64,000 nt of DNA from Apus apus. Its lineage: Eukaryota > Chordata > Aves > Apodiformes > Apodidae. The position numbers and the translations under genes are program-made. Numbering within the stretch: the first letter of the stretch is position 1; each line of letters opens with the position of its first letter. The stretch lies in the NCBI RefSeq assembly GCF_020740795.1, contig NC_067296.1, positions 7,107,001 to 7,171,000 of the forward strand, given 5' to 3'. Positions 49,701 to 61,401 of this stretch are shown here, piece after piece. The notes beneath the pieces are model-generated. The model worked only from the letters and a program-made list of their open reading frames with translations, was not told the origin of the DNA and searched no databases.

Positions 49701-52700
49701 AATTTTTACCAGCATTTACCAGCATTCTGCTGAGGTATAGTAATGGTTCCTCTAGCCTAGGTGTGGCCTCCTGGTTTCTTATGCAGTCTACTGCACGGTG
49801 CATCTACCCCTCTCCTGGGGGAGTGGTGCCACCTTGGGGGAGTGGTGCCATCCTGTGGTCTTGGTTTTTGCAGACCTGAAGACTATGTACACCTCCCTGC
49901 AGAGGCTGGAGGCTGGATGGGATTAGAAGTATCAGATGTTATCATTGTAAAAGACTCTTGGGCTTTATGTGCTCTTCTGAAATGTTTGCAACTCGAACCT
50001 GAAATACAAGGTCAACCACAAAGAACAGTGTGAAATCTGATGGGGCTGTGGGATGAGTGAAAACCACAGATTAATGTTACTAGGTTTTGTGTTTTTATTT
50101 CTGAGATAGGAAGACGCTACTTTAAATGGTGGAAAAAAATTTCCTTCATGTTTTAATCTAACTTTGGGGATCTTGCTACCATCAAAACTAGTTTTAATCA
50201 ATAAGAGCTCTCTAGCCTATTTCTGCTGCTCCAATAAAATACTTAAATCATTTTTGTTACCTGATTGCATAACTAGTATTGTGGCATGATATAATTGGTG
50301 AAATTGTTGCTGTTCATCTTTATCATAATCTTTCCAATATCGCTGCTGGACACTTAGTCTTAAAATTTCTCTGTTGCTGTTACCATGCCTCTTAGTTCAT
50401 GTTGATCCCAACATCAGTGAAGACATTTTTGGAAACTCGATCAAAATTTTACCTGGAGATACGTAGAAGTGCCTGTAGGTAAGCTTCACCTGGCACTGCT
50501 GTCCTCTTAGCAGGTGTAAGTTCTCAGAGATGTGCACCCTTTGATTTAAGGCAAGTTCCTGATAGTATGTTCTTCAGATGAGGAAAAACAATACCTGTAG
50601 ATGAAGCACTTACAAGGGAGCATGTTAAAAGACAGGATTATGCCAGGGTCTAATTAGCCATTCTTTATTCACATTGGTCCCATTCTCAGAATCTTTATTT
50701 TTCCTGCCCTTTCTCTTATCTGATACTGTCTTAGTGCTTTTGGTACAAATGTCCAATCAGTATATGAAAATTGCATTTCATAAAGGTACTTCCATTTGGA
50801 AATCAGTTCATTTAACACTTCAGTTTGGTTTTCTATAAATAGATTTTCAAACCTATTGGCCCTAATTTCATTTGTTCTTTCCTGTAACAAGCACATGAAA
50901 ATATGAAGGTTTGCTAGCTTTTACACATACACCTTAAATGAGCTGCTTAAGTTTCAGTTTTGTAGTATGTGTGCTGCATTTCTACACATTCACATAAAGT
51001 GGCAGTAAAGGTTAGACTACTTAAAATTTTGAGAGTTCAGTAAACTGGTTGGATGGATAAAATTCAATTTAATAGGATCTTTATTTTAAATAGAGTATGC
51101 TTCTTTTAGGTTAACGGAAAAGAACCAGATGATGAAAATCTCAATAAATCTGAAATAAGCCAAGTTTTTGAGATTGCACTTAAAAGGAACTTGCCTGTGA
51201 ATTTTGAGGTATGTTTATTTTACAAGCTCGAGATTTGTTTTTGTTAGAATATTAAGGGTACACCTTAAGTTGAGTCTCTTCTAGATAACCCAAACAACTG
51301 ACTTTTAACATGTCTTGTTAGTTGTGAACACATTTTTACCTTTGACAGTCACCCTGATTGTCTGAGTTTATATGTAGAGTGAAGAAGAAAGAAAAATCCA
51401 CCTGTTCACAAATCCATGCACTAAAAGCATGACATGAGTGAACAGCTATGCTGTGGTTGTCTGTGCAATCTTTTTTCCAAGCTTTTTGGAAAGTCGATAT
51501 TACAGTGAAGAAACAAAACACAACCCCACATTAATGGTTAGAACAGAGTTGAGGCAAAAAAGCATAGCTCACTCTGAAAGACATTTATGGAAGTATTTGC
51601 TTAATTAAGCACTGATGTGGACTACCCTCAGGTTGCAGAATCTCACAAATAGGTTTCTTTTCTTGCCATGAGGTGACCTCATGTGCATCTTACTTTCCTT
51701 TCCCTTTGGCCTGGCTGCTTGCTGCCTCTTTGACCCTCCTTGATCATTTTAGTTACCTTAAATCCATAGCTTCTGTAGGAGCATCTCTGTTTCACTAAAA
51801 TATTAATTTATCATGCTGCTTTCCTGAGCTGGCAGAGTAACATTTAAGTCAACTCTCTGAATTATTATAGTAGGAAAATGGAATTGCGTGTAACTGAATT
51901 GCTTCTAAAACCATTCTGTGAAATTTTACATGAAGCTTTCAACTATTGCAGATTAGCCTGAGCATCCCTGATAAAAATACTGTGACACAGAACCAGTTCT
52001 GGGTGGATGTTCTTAATTCATTCTTACTATTTGATTTTATGGATATTTTGAAGTATGATTAAGTGTTCAAGGGTATTCAAGTGTTCGAGTAGTATTAAGT
52101 GTTCAAGGGCAGGTTGGATGGGGCTTTGAGCAACCTGGTCTAGTGGGAGGTGTCCCTGCTCATGCAGGGGGGTTGGAACTAGATGATCTTTAAGGTTCCT
52201 TCCAACCCAAACCAGTCTGGAATTCTGTGATTCTATGATGTGTAATGAATGGAGTTAAAAGACTGACTCTGTAGTCAGTAGCTATCTCTTAGATGTCTCC
52301 AGAATCCTTGATTTCAAAACTAAAATGCTGGATCCTGAAGAACTACTTTCTCTTTAATGTTCTATTACTGTAACATGATGCATATAATGAGGTGATGTTA
52401 ACTGTGTGGAAGTTAACATTGATGAAATAGAACAGTCATATTTTAATAGTGAAAGAGTAAACTAGTAAATTAAATCAGATGGGTTAATGACTTACATGTC
52501 AATACTGTTTACTGCTTGCTGCTTCTGATCTTTATAAAGTGTATGTTTATTTGGGTGGGCTTATGTTGTTAGAGTATGATTTACATCTCTACTTTCTGGA
52601 TTGTATGAGAATCTAAAATCTCTTAATCCATAGTTCTTGAGAGAAGTTTGCTATAAACAATGTGCCCTACCATTTTTAATAAGTGTTTATCACGCTTTCA

Positions 52701-55700
52701 CTCAGTTTTTCCCTCTGAAACAGGTGACCAAGGAAAGTGGTCCTCCCCATATGAAGAGCTTTGTAACCAAGGTGTCAGTTGGAGAATTCATGGGTGAAGG
52801 TGAAGGGAAGAGCAAGAAGATCTCAAAGAAAAATGCTGCAATAGCAGTCCTAGAAGAACTGAAAAAATTGCCACCCCTTCCTACAGTTGAGAAAATGAAG
52901 CCACGAATCAAAAAGAAAACAAAATCAATAGTGAAGGTAAGAGTCAATCAGACTGGAAATCTGATAATACTCAGCAGATAATAAATATTCAGCAGATGAG
53001 AGGTGTTTCTGAGTTAATTACAAACCTTCAACTGCTCAACGTTTATCAGCAGTCTGGTGCTGCAAATGAGATTATATTTTGCTCCCACTCTAAATGGGGT
53101 TCTGATGCCGCTTTTACAACAGTTATCATTAAATTAATGGATGAAAGAGAAACCTTAAAAAAGAATGAGTGGCACATAAAAATCAAGCTCTGACTTTCAA
53201 ATCTTAGACTTCACAGCTTTGAGTTTTGCATGATTTCGCTTGTGCAAATTCTCCTGCAAGCCTGTCCCTCCTAATACAGCAGGATTAGAACCTGTAAAAC
53301 TATTACCAGTGGTAGGTTATATGTGGTCAACTGTGACAGCAGAGCCAAATAAATCGAGTGTTTCTCTTTGGCTGTGACAGTGTTTCATTAAGCAACTTCT
53401 ATTTCAGTGCTTTTAAATTCTAGAGATTAATTCAGTGGCATGCTGCATTTTGTCTATTAAACCAAATACTCTCAAATCTTGGCTAATTTCCTAAACATTT
53501 TCTACATAGCTGCAAACAAGTCCAGAATATGGCCAAGGAATGAATCCCATTAGCAGACTTGCCCAGATACAGCAGGCCAAGAAAGAGAAGGAACCAGAGT
53601 ACATGCTCATCACAGAACGTGGTCTCCCACGACGCAGGGAGTTTGTTATGCAGGTTTGTATTTAATTTGACACATCTAGTTCCACGGCTGTGGTGTCTGT
53701 TTTTTGTGGCTTATAGTAATTAGGTTGCCGTGATGATACACAAAATTAACAGGATTACGGCCAAATGTTCATGACATGTATTAAGATAATACGTAGTAGG
53801 CTACATTCAAGGAAGATAAAGGTTCAAGAAAAGTGATTTGAATTATTTATTTATTTATTAAATTGCACAGGGAATGAGCAGTCTTTGTTGTAACTGCGTA
53901 ATGTTTTAATTAACAGGAATATTTATATTCTGTTAAGAGATTCAGAGCTTCTTATGTTTCCTAATGTAGGATTTATCAATATGAACTTGGGTATCCTTCA
54001 TTTCCTCCTTCCCAAGTTGTTGTTTGTTGCTTTAGATTCTGCCATCTGTATTGTAAATCCCAATACCATGGTAGTATTTTTAATGCTGAGTATCTACTGT
54101 CCCCTAATGAAGTGCATTCTCCAGGCCTCTCCTGTCCTGGCCAAGGCAGGAGAGTTATTTGCTTTCTTTCCATTACATTAGTAAATCTGCCAAACCTGTA
54201 ACTTCAGCTTGGAAAATTTATATCTGCTGTGATGCCAGTTTTGAGCATTTAGGCTGCTTCCAAGGTGAGATGATTAACTATAGTTCTTTGACTTCTGTTT
54301 GGGTTTTTTTTTTGTGCTTGGAGGCCAGTAATCATTGATAATAAATGGCAACTTGCTTAGAATAATGATCACTTGAACTATTTTGTGACTAGTGCATGCT
54401 TGAAACACAGATCACTAATAAGGGGATCCTTGTACTATTGTTTAAGAATTTATTTGCTTTTTCTTCCTCTTTTGTCCAGGTGAAAGTTGGTGCACACACA
54501 GCTGAAGGAATGGGCACAAACAAAAAAGTTGCTAAACGCAATGCAGCTGAGAATATGTTGGAAATTTTAGGTTTCAAAGTCCCCCAACCTCAACCTCCAA
54601 AGCCAGCATTAAAGACAGAAGAGAAGGTAAGAGTCTTTAAGAATCAGCTGCTGTTCAGTACTGCAGCAAAAGTGGAGTTGAAACAATAGCAGCTTGCAAG
54701 GCAGTAACTGTAGTAAATCAATGCTTTCTGCCTTAGCCAGGAAGCAGATGTCTTGAGGTGGCTGCTTTCTAAATACAGCACCTTTGTGGCCAGGATGTTG
54801 TCCTCAGCAATACCAATAACTATCATTAGTATACCTGGCTTCATTATGATATCTCAGTTCTTAATGCCACTTGACTGGTCTGTAAATAGTTCTAGTCATT
54901 CAATTAATCGCTAAACTTGTCTCTTGGTAGCTATGTAATAATTGTGGCTTTTGAATAATGAGTTTTTCAGTAAAATTTTGACTAGTCAGATCACCTACAT
55001 CTTGAAAATTTTAAAACTTAGGGGAAAAAGAATATAAAGGGATGTTGTGTATTTGGCTTTTTTCCTTTTATTTTTAAGACACCAGTGAAGAAACCAGGGG
55101 ATGGAAGAAAAGTAACCTTCTTTGAGCCAGGCTCTGAAGACACTTCAACTAGTAAGTAGCCTTTCTGTGAGAAGCTTGGTGGGGTGTGTGTAAGATACAT
55201 TCCCCAGTCCCTTCAATAATGAGCAGAGATGTGCAGCTGCTGGCTTGCAAACTGAATCTACCCCTTGGGAAGGCTTTGTTCAAATTCCAAAGAGCTTATT
55301 CCTCCCCAGTGGTACAGTATTCAGCTGCTTGAGGAAGGGAGTAGGTGGCTGAACCAAAAGTCTGTGTGTGCTAATGGGTTGGCTGAGCAGTTAGTGGAGG
55401 TGCAGCTGCTGCTACCTGCAGTGTCTGGGCCAGTCTTACCTCAATCTGAGGCACCTTGGGACAGGCTTTAATCTGTGTCTGGGGCTTTCTAGGACAAGAA
55501 TGAATATTCAGGACTGAGTTTGCTTATGATCAAGGGACTAGGCTCCTTTAACCAACAGCAGGGGTGAAGTGAGGGCAATTTCTGTGGGGAAATGGTAAAA
55601 GGAGGAGGAGAGATCAGCCTCTTTGGCTCAGCAGAACATTCCTCTGGTATAGGGCCCAAATGAGGATGGGAGCAGATTCCCTGAGAAAAAGTTGGGATTT

Positions 55701-58700
55701 CTGCCACCTGGGAATAGCCTTCTAGCTTTGGAAGAATGGTTGCAGGTTTGAAGAATGCCCCAGAAATGTCACTCTAAGCCTGAGGCCGAGTGGCAACAGG
55801 AGGGTGGTGCTGTATTTGTTGAGGCAGAGTTGGTTGTGATAAGTTTGGCCATGTCACCTTGCAGGTGTTGAGGGAATAACTATAGTCTGTTGAAGACTGT
55901 TCCTGGGATGAAGGTGAGAAAGTGTCAGTACTAACTGAAATTTGTCTTCCTAAAGCAGAGTTGGAGAATGAAGGAATGGCCTTGTAGTACAGAACAACTT
56001 TTATGCTTGGTCTCTAATGACTAAGAGTAGGGAACTGCGCCTGCATTTTTTTCAGACAGTTGATGGTTGTAGTGGTCAGGTCCACAGATGACTGGTTAGA
56101 ACTAAAAAAAAACAAAACAAGCAAACCTGGCCACCAAGTGTACAGACATTGGCTTTCTCTAATGTAAGCTGTGAGGCAGAGTCATTGTGGAAAGTTTCTC
56201 TGTCACAACATATTTCTGTTCTGGATAGTATGTTTCACCTGCTTTATGAATTTCTGTATAATTTTGTTGTTTAAATTATAAATAGTTGGAGCTGACTTGG
56301 ACTTTAGTAACATTTTACTGTATCCATCTCAGGTAAACTTTCTGCCTTCTTACTCAAACGTTGCCATTCTGCTTTTTTCCGTTTAAAGATCTTGGCTTTC
56401 ATCCCTAGACTTTAAAAAGCTCAGTCCTGCTGAACTTCATTTATCTTTTCTGCCATAACACTGAATCCTCTGTTTATTTCAGTGGCACTGCCTTCCCCAC
56501 CTCTCTTGAGCATAGCTCTGTCATTTTCCTGCACATCTGTGTGTATGCAAGTTCCCTGTAAAAAGCTGTTCTTTTTTTTCCCCTCTTAAATCTAACTTAG
56601 GCCATAACATCAGTAAGTTGCTATCAATTGACCATGGCTGGATATTTTCTGTAGACAGTCATTCTTGCTTCTTCATACTGTGCTAACGTTACATTGACCT
56701 TACTTACCTCTTTACATTTTTCCAATATACAGTTTAAACTTTCTGGACTATCTGTCACTGTCTTTACAATATTTAACAGTGGTTCTGGCCATTCTGTGGT
56801 TTCATTATTTGCTCCTACAGTTTAAATTATGAAATAAAAAATTCTAAAACCAAGGAATATCTCTAGAGTGTGGTTGCAACTGTCTGAGGTGTCTGTAAGC
56901 TTGGAGAAACTGCTCCTGGAGGTAAAGGTGCTCCTTCTGGCAGAGGCAGGTACTGCTCTGAATCAGTAAGCAGACTCCATTGATGATGCTGAATCTCTGA
57001 CCCACTGACAGCCAATCAAGCTCCCTAAGTTTCTTAGTGTTTCAAAAGGAATTTGAAACAATTTTTTTCCAGAAGTGGCTTTTGATGCCTTCATATGTCT
57101 TCATGCACCTCATAGAAATAGCATCTCTTTAGTGTGTGCCTCTCTCTTCTCAGGTAATAAAGAAGATGAGTTTAGGATGCCTTATCTCAGCCATCAGCAG
57201 CTTCCTGCTGGAATCCTTCCCATGGTCCCTGAGGTTGCACAAGCTGTAGGAGCCAATCAAGGACACCACACCAAAGAGTTCAGTAGGGCAGCCCCAAATC
57301 CTGCCAAGGCAACAGTAACAGCAATGATTGCTAGAGAGCTATTGTATGGTGGTACTTCTCCTACTGCTGAGACCATATTAAAGAATAACAACTCATCAGG
57401 CCACGTACCCCACGGACCACTTACTAGGCCCTCAGAGCAGCTGGACTATCTTTCCAATGTTCAAGGAATCCAGGTAAGTATTCAGCTTTACAAGATTTCG
57501 TCCAAAGCTATCCAAACTGGTCCAACCTGTTCTTTGTTCTAGAGCTTTTTGGTCCTGCTGGTGACTGGTGTATTTTGAGGCTGCTTGTTAAGCTGAAGTT
57601 CATGTAAATGTTTTATTTTACCTATGAAATGTACTGACTTTTACAGCTTTTTTTAATTTAGTTTTGAAATGTGCATTTGTGTACTGCATCCGCAGCCTTA
57701 ATTCAGTGCTACTCTGAAGGCTGGAGTATATAGTTAAATAAAAATTACTCTGAAGAATAAAATTGAAAGTAGCACTTTCTGAAAATTGCCGTGATGTAGC
57801 CTGTCGTGATATGAACTTGAACTTGGCTGATCTGAAATCAGTTTTTCTGATTCATCCTTCATACAATCACATTTGCTGTAAGCTGTACATTTTCTTGGGT
57901 TTGGTCCCTTTAATCAAAATTGCATGAAAGTTCTTGTATTAATATGTTAAAGGAGCTCAGTGGGTTAAAAATTGTAATAGGGAAAATTCTAAATGCAGAT
58001 AGCTATGATCAGTATAAAGGTCCCAGCAACTATCATTAAGTAGCCAGTTATGTTCAGAAGGCTTGCAGAGCTCTTGTGATTACATTGCTAGTGAAGTCAG
58101 ACTTCAAAGTAAATGGTTCTGCTGGCTGACAGAATGATTAAAGCTCATAAAGTTCAGCTTCATATTTGGGAAATATTGATCTATAGCAATTGTGATATAT
58201 TTCCTGTGCTTTGTTAATTGAAAAAGAACTAAAGCCTTTCCTTTTCTTCAGGTTGAATACAAAGACTTTCCAAAAAATAACAAGAACGAGTTTGTATCTC
58301 TTATAAACTGTTCCTCTCAGCCACCACTGATCAGCCATGGAATTGGAAAGGATGTAGAATCTTGCCACGACATGGTATGTTGAGTATTCCTGACATGATT
58401 TCTCTTTGGCCTTCAGTGAACTCAGGGATGCCATGGGTAGACCAAGGTTTCATATCACTGCTGGATAGCAATGAATTAAACACTTTACAATTCCCTGGCT
58501 AGTTTTTGTCTAATATCTCGCAGGTTGCTGAAATAATTTATTAATCATACCTGAATCTAATCTAAATAACCTTTAAAATGCATAATATATGCTTGCAGTT
58601 GTGGTCTACAAAAAGTGTACTCGTTTTATCTTGGTGTTGTTTGCATGAGCATGTACTAAAAAGCATGAAAAGGAACTTATAAAACATTAGAACACATCAG

Positions 58701-60680
58701 CTTATTTTCTGTAACAGAATGGGCTGATATTACACTGGGAAGTGTAATACTTGGGTTCATGTTGCCAGACTGTCTGCTGGAATGGAATCCGAAGTGGAAG
58801 AAATGAAATTCACTGTTAGACAGCAGGGGACTCTGTGAATCTGTTAAGCTCCCTTTATAAAAAAAGATCTTTTGTTAACCATAGCTGCAATATTTCTTTG
58901 TGAAAGAATGAGTCTTCTAGACTGTAAGCTGTAAGGGACTTTGTCTAAAAAAGCCATTACATATTGCTAACAGTATATACACAGTCTAGGATAATTTGAA
59001 AACAGTTTTGTTCTTTTGGTATCTAGTGGTGACCTGAGTACCTACTGCAGTGATAGTTTGCAGTTTGTGAATACACTCAGGAAAACCTGATTTTATTGGG
59101 TTTTATACAAAAAAAAAAAGGCAATAATTTGATACAGACTTCTTTGATGTTTGTGAATTAATTTTGACAATTTACACCCATCTCAACATCCTGCTGTAAA
59201 GAGCTCCTGTAAGACTATGCACCCAAGTCTGTGCAGTAAGAAGGGGAAAGTCTGGCCAGATGGGAGCTTAAACATTGTGACTGGGCCATTGTGAGCACCT
59301 TCCTCTGTTCAGATACTCAGCTTTCACTACTGTGGGTGCCCTAACTAACCAGGATTACTCTGAAAATGTGGACCTGAAATTGATCTGAATCAAGCTGAAA
59401 AAAATTTCAGTTCTCAAAGGAGGTGACTTACTTTTGCATTGGCCCTGTCACATTGATTCTTCTTTTAAATAGTCACGCGTGCCCTACCTGCACTGCATTT
59501 TTTATTCTTGTGTAATTTGTTTTCTTTTCCTGCAAAGCACTTCTTGGTTGTGTATATTTTAATGTCTTTTGTCTTAAGCTCTCTACAGTTTTAGCCATTA
59601 CTAATGTAGTGTCTTTTTTCCCTAATTTTAGTAGTATTTCTGAATCAGTTTTCCCTGCTGCTAAACCAAATGCAGTCCTCTAGCCACAGCACTGTTCTGT
59701 TGTTTAATGTTAAAGTTTAACACCATTGCATTTTTTCCACCATATTTATGCATCTTTAAAAATATATTACTAAAAATTAGGACATTTACTTAAAGTGAGT
59801 CCCAGTCCTCCTTTCACTAAATTAATGAAACAGACTCAAGTTGAATTGCTGAACACTCTCTCCTTTCCTTAGGCTGCATTGAATATTTTAAAGTTGCTGT
59901 CTGAGTTGGACCAACAAAACACAGAGATGCCAAGGACAGGAAATGGACCAATGTCTGTGTGAGTGTGACCCACTTCCCCTGCCTTAATGGAAACCTCTAA
60001 CCCTGTGATGTTCTGTAAACAAATAAAATGTGAGGGGTTTTTTTCTTTGCCAGAAAAATTAAAATGCCAAGGGCTGGTACCTTCTTCAGAAGGATGAGAG
60101 GGTAGGTTTTATGATCAAGCTTGTAATTGTCATGCTTCAAATGCAAATTACTAAGCAGAAGCAAGTGGATAAAATGTAAAGGCTGTGATACAGAGCAATT
60201 CGGACTGAGATTCCTCTGCTTAAACTATTTGTTTACACATATTTGTAAATAGTGTGACTTTTCAGTGTGTTTCAGTGTTAAAGCTGCTCTTCTTTTGCTA
60301 GAAATCTTCTCTCTGTAGTATGTAAACAATGTATGGGTTTCACAGCTTGCTTCCAGCAGAAACGAAGGGGTTGCAAATTGCTGCCTTTGACCTGAAAAAA
60401 AATTCAGAGGTTTAGCCTTTCATTTAGATAATCAGCTGTCAAAATGGTGGAATTTACAAAGTGCTAATTGATTAAAAGTGGAGGCCAGTGATCCTTATAT
60501 GCACTTCACATTCTTTGCAGCTGATTAACAAGCATCTTATTTGTGGAAATAATGTTTTATCTCCTAAGTAACAGGTGTTTTCTCATTTGTAGATGTGTGA
60601 AACAAGAAATGGAAAGTGACCCTCTTCTCAAACCGGCTAACTCAAACACTTTGGGACAAACACTGGACAGCACTGCCTAA
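40733..60680 (+). CDS. STAU1: Double-stranded RNA-binding protein Staufen homolog 1, complete, 14 coding exons
   Basis: Staufen-1 binds structured RNA and works in mRNA localisation, translation and Staufen-mediated decay. Coding exons: 40733-40922, 41721-41845, 42686-42842, 44454-44592, 45430-45595, 51110-51208, 52724-52936, 53510-53653, 54480-54626, 55079-55151, 57154-57473, 58252-58374, 59873-59958, 60593-60680. All phases join, giving 689 residues. The start ATG has A at -3 and begins [14 protein letters not shown]; the same frame continues upstream without another ATG before the acceptor. Order: dsRBD1 (about 72-140), dsRBD2 (about 162-255), dsRBD3 (about 272-345), dsRBD4 (about 375-446), tubulin-binding region (about 490-540), dsRBD5 (about 579-653). 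It is STAU1 and not STAU2: the N-terminus, TBD and dsRBD5 all match STAU1. Skipping coding exons 2 and 3 together keeps frame (595 residues). Met171 (in [10 protein letters not shown]) corresponds to the start of the mammalian 55-kDa form. Confidence 0.95.
41721..42842 (+). other. STAU1: STAU1 dsRBD1 exon pair (41721-41845 and 42686-42842)
   Basis: The two exons encode [20 protein letters not shown], a SEQGPAHSK stretch, [19 protein letters not shown] and [18 protein letters not shown]. This is a complete alpha-beta-beta-beta-alpha dsRBD closely like dsRBD1 of STAU2. Lengths of 125 and 157 nt are not multiples of three singly, but sum to 282 nt (94 codons). Joint inclusion or joint skipping is therefore in frame, while single skipping shifts frame. 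The second exon has an atypical GAG acceptor after a T-rich tract. Confidence 0.88.
44454..45595 (+). other. STAU1: STAU1 dsRBD2 exons
   Basis: Two exons (44454-44592, 45430-45595) encode [20 protein letters not shown], a [13 protein letters not shown] loop region, and [19 protein letters not shown] followed by [19 protein letters not shown]. dsRBD2 with its long proline-rich insertion is typical of Staufens and is regarded as a protein-binding, weak RNA-binding domain. The donor at 45595 is followed by a 5.5-kb intron holding CR1 fragments. Confidence 0.9.
45030..45132 (+). mobile_element. CR1 retroposon 3' fragment
   Basis: Contains the CR1 3' phrases TGCTCTGGCAGGGGGG, TGATGATCTGCAGAGGTCC and TTTCCAACCCATAACATTCT, ending in a CTGTGAGTCTGAA tail. 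It is 5'-truncated, as usual for CR1, and lies in the STAU1 intron 44593-45429. Confidence 0.7.
45596..51109 (+). other. STAU1: Large STAU1 intron between dsRBD2 and dsRBD3
   Basis: About 5.5 kb. A possible degraded CR1 tail is at 48420-48475 (GACCTCCAAAGGACCCTTCC). The purine-rich stretch 46440-47020 looks like old repeat-derived DNA, but I cannot name it. 49760-49960 is locally GC-rich with a duplicated GGGGGAGTGGTGCCA phrase (about 49817-49850). No exon is supportable. Confidence 0.5.
52095..52241 (+). mobile_element. CR1 retroposon 3' end
   Basis: A clear CR1 3' terminus: GTTGGATGGGGCTTTGAGC, AACCTGGTCTAGTGGGAGG, TTGGAACTAGATGATC, CCTTCCAACCCAAACCAG, and the microsatellite-like end ATTCTGTGATTCTATGATG. 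It is 5'-truncated and sits in the STAU1 intron 51209-52723, about 480 bp before the dsRBD3 exon. The TTAAGTGTTCAAGGG at its 5' edge also occurs 36 bp upstream. Confidence 0.88.
52706..52723 (+). other. STAU1: Alternative 18-nt exon extension (six residues) in STAU1 dsRBD3
   Basis: An AG at 52704-52705 (TTTCACTCAG) lies exactly 18 nt before the main acceptor at 52722-52723. The intervening codons read FFPLKQ with no stop, in the frame of the following exon. A Stau1 isoform with six residues inserted in dsRBD3 and altered RNA binding is known from mouse (from memory). Usage here is inferred. Confidence 0.6.
53510..54626 (+). other. STAU1: STAU1 dsRBD4 exons
   Basis: Exons 53510-53653 and 54480-54626 encode [40 protein letters not shown] and [20 protein letters not shown] followed by [12 protein letters not shown]. 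dsRBD4 is the second strong RNA-binding domain; [10 protein letters not shown] is the canonical RNA-contacting helix start. Confidence 0.92.
55079..57473 (+). other. STAU1: STAU1 linker and tubulin-binding region exons
   Basis: Exon 55079-55151 encodes [20 protein letters not shown]. The 320-nt exon at 57154-57473 encodes [40 protein letters not shown] and [20 protein letters not shown]. This is the region reported to bind tubulin in mammalian STAU1, plus the Staufen-swapping motif before dsRBD5. Splice phases are +1 and in frame. Confidence 0.92.
58252..59958 (+). other. STAU1: STAU1 dsRBD5 exons
   Basis: Exons 58252-58374 and 59873-59958 encode [40 protein letters not shown] and [15 protein letters not shown]. 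dsRBD5 mediates dimerisation and protein contacts in STAU1 and binds RNA poorly. The second exon ends in the strong donor GT|GTGAGT. Without splicing, the frame stops at once (GTG TGA). Confidence 0.92.
60022..60027 (+). terminator. STAU1: Candidate intronic poly(A) signal after STAU1 coding exon 13
   Basis: AATAAA 64 nt after the donor at 59958, followed by TGAGGGGTTTTTTTCTTTG, a good downstream element. Use of it would give a STAU1 form ending ...GPMSV, without the last exon. Confidence 0.45.
60593..60680 (+). other. STAU1: STAU1 last coding exon: 28-residue C-terminal tail
   Basis: After the acceptor TTCTCATTTGTAG the frame reads [20 protein letters not shown] then GQTLDSTA and TAA at 60678-60680. 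The reading is set by the preceding exon (GT + A) and stays open to that stop. I recall mammalian STAU1 ending ...GPMSVCGRC, so this acidic/polar tail is longer. It is downstream of dsRBD5 and has no known domain. Confidence 0.75.
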
Positions 60681-61401
60681 AAAAAGGCTTTTGACTGGAC
60701 CCAAACCTGAAAGCACCAGAGAAAATCAAATGCTTCCTATTAATGTAACCTAACTGTTTTAGAGTGCTACAGTCTTTACAACCTACTGTAGTGTCTAAAT
60801 CATAACCGTTGCTTTTTCTTCAAACAGTGATAAATTTTTTGTTTCATTATGTTGTTTTGATTGAAATGACACTATAAATTTTTCATTTAAAAGTTTCTTA
60901 ATTGTATCTAGAACAATAGCACAGTTTAGAAACTTTGTCTTCTGAAACTGACATGTTATCTGTGAACTAACTTGGGAAGATCATATCCATGTATGTGGTT
61001 ATTTTGTTTTTACTGAAATAGCAAAGTTTCACTGGAAACAAATCGTGTGCCCACCATTTTAAAAAGTCCAGCTTAATAGTTTAACTATCCAACGGTTGAA
61101 TGAATTAAAACTCCTTAGGAATTTTAAACTTTGATCATTTTTTGGTTAATTTCTAGTTTTCTTGAGTGGGGGGGGGAGGGGAACTCGAATGCAACGTGAC
61201 TTTAAATGATCTATGTTTTAAGGATTGTGTGTATAGACGGCACACAGCTCACTGCATTACAGGATATGATCTCAATGTAGTGCATATAAAACCGCAGATT
61301 GATTTTCCTTGAGTGCTTTATACTGTTTAATTACATCTCCATGTAGGGCTGAAAAAAATTACCTATGTTTATATATAAACTGTGTTGCTTTTGATGTTGT
61401 G

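Larger units (their letters stand above)
51110..52936 (+). other. STAU1: STAU1 dsRBD3 exons
   Basis: Exon 51110-51208 encodes [20 protein letters not shown] and the first helix. Exon 52724-52936 encodes [40 protein letters not shown] and a basic linker ([10 protein letters not shown]). dsRBD3 is the main RNA-binding domain of Staufen; the [11 protein letters not shown] helix start carries the conserved lysines. An alternative acceptor 18 nt upstream is listed separately. Confidence 0.92.

Noticed and set aside
53836-53861. ATTT repeat in a STAU1 intron as an AU-rich regulatory element
   Set aside because: It lies in an intron, not in a 3' UTR, and is a simple tetranucleotide run.
41721-60680. 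That the second gene is STAU2, because it has dsRBD1
   Set aside because: The N-terminus ([18 protein letters not shown]), tubulin-binding region and dsRBD5 are STAU1-type, and the neighbour is CSE1L as expected for STAU1.
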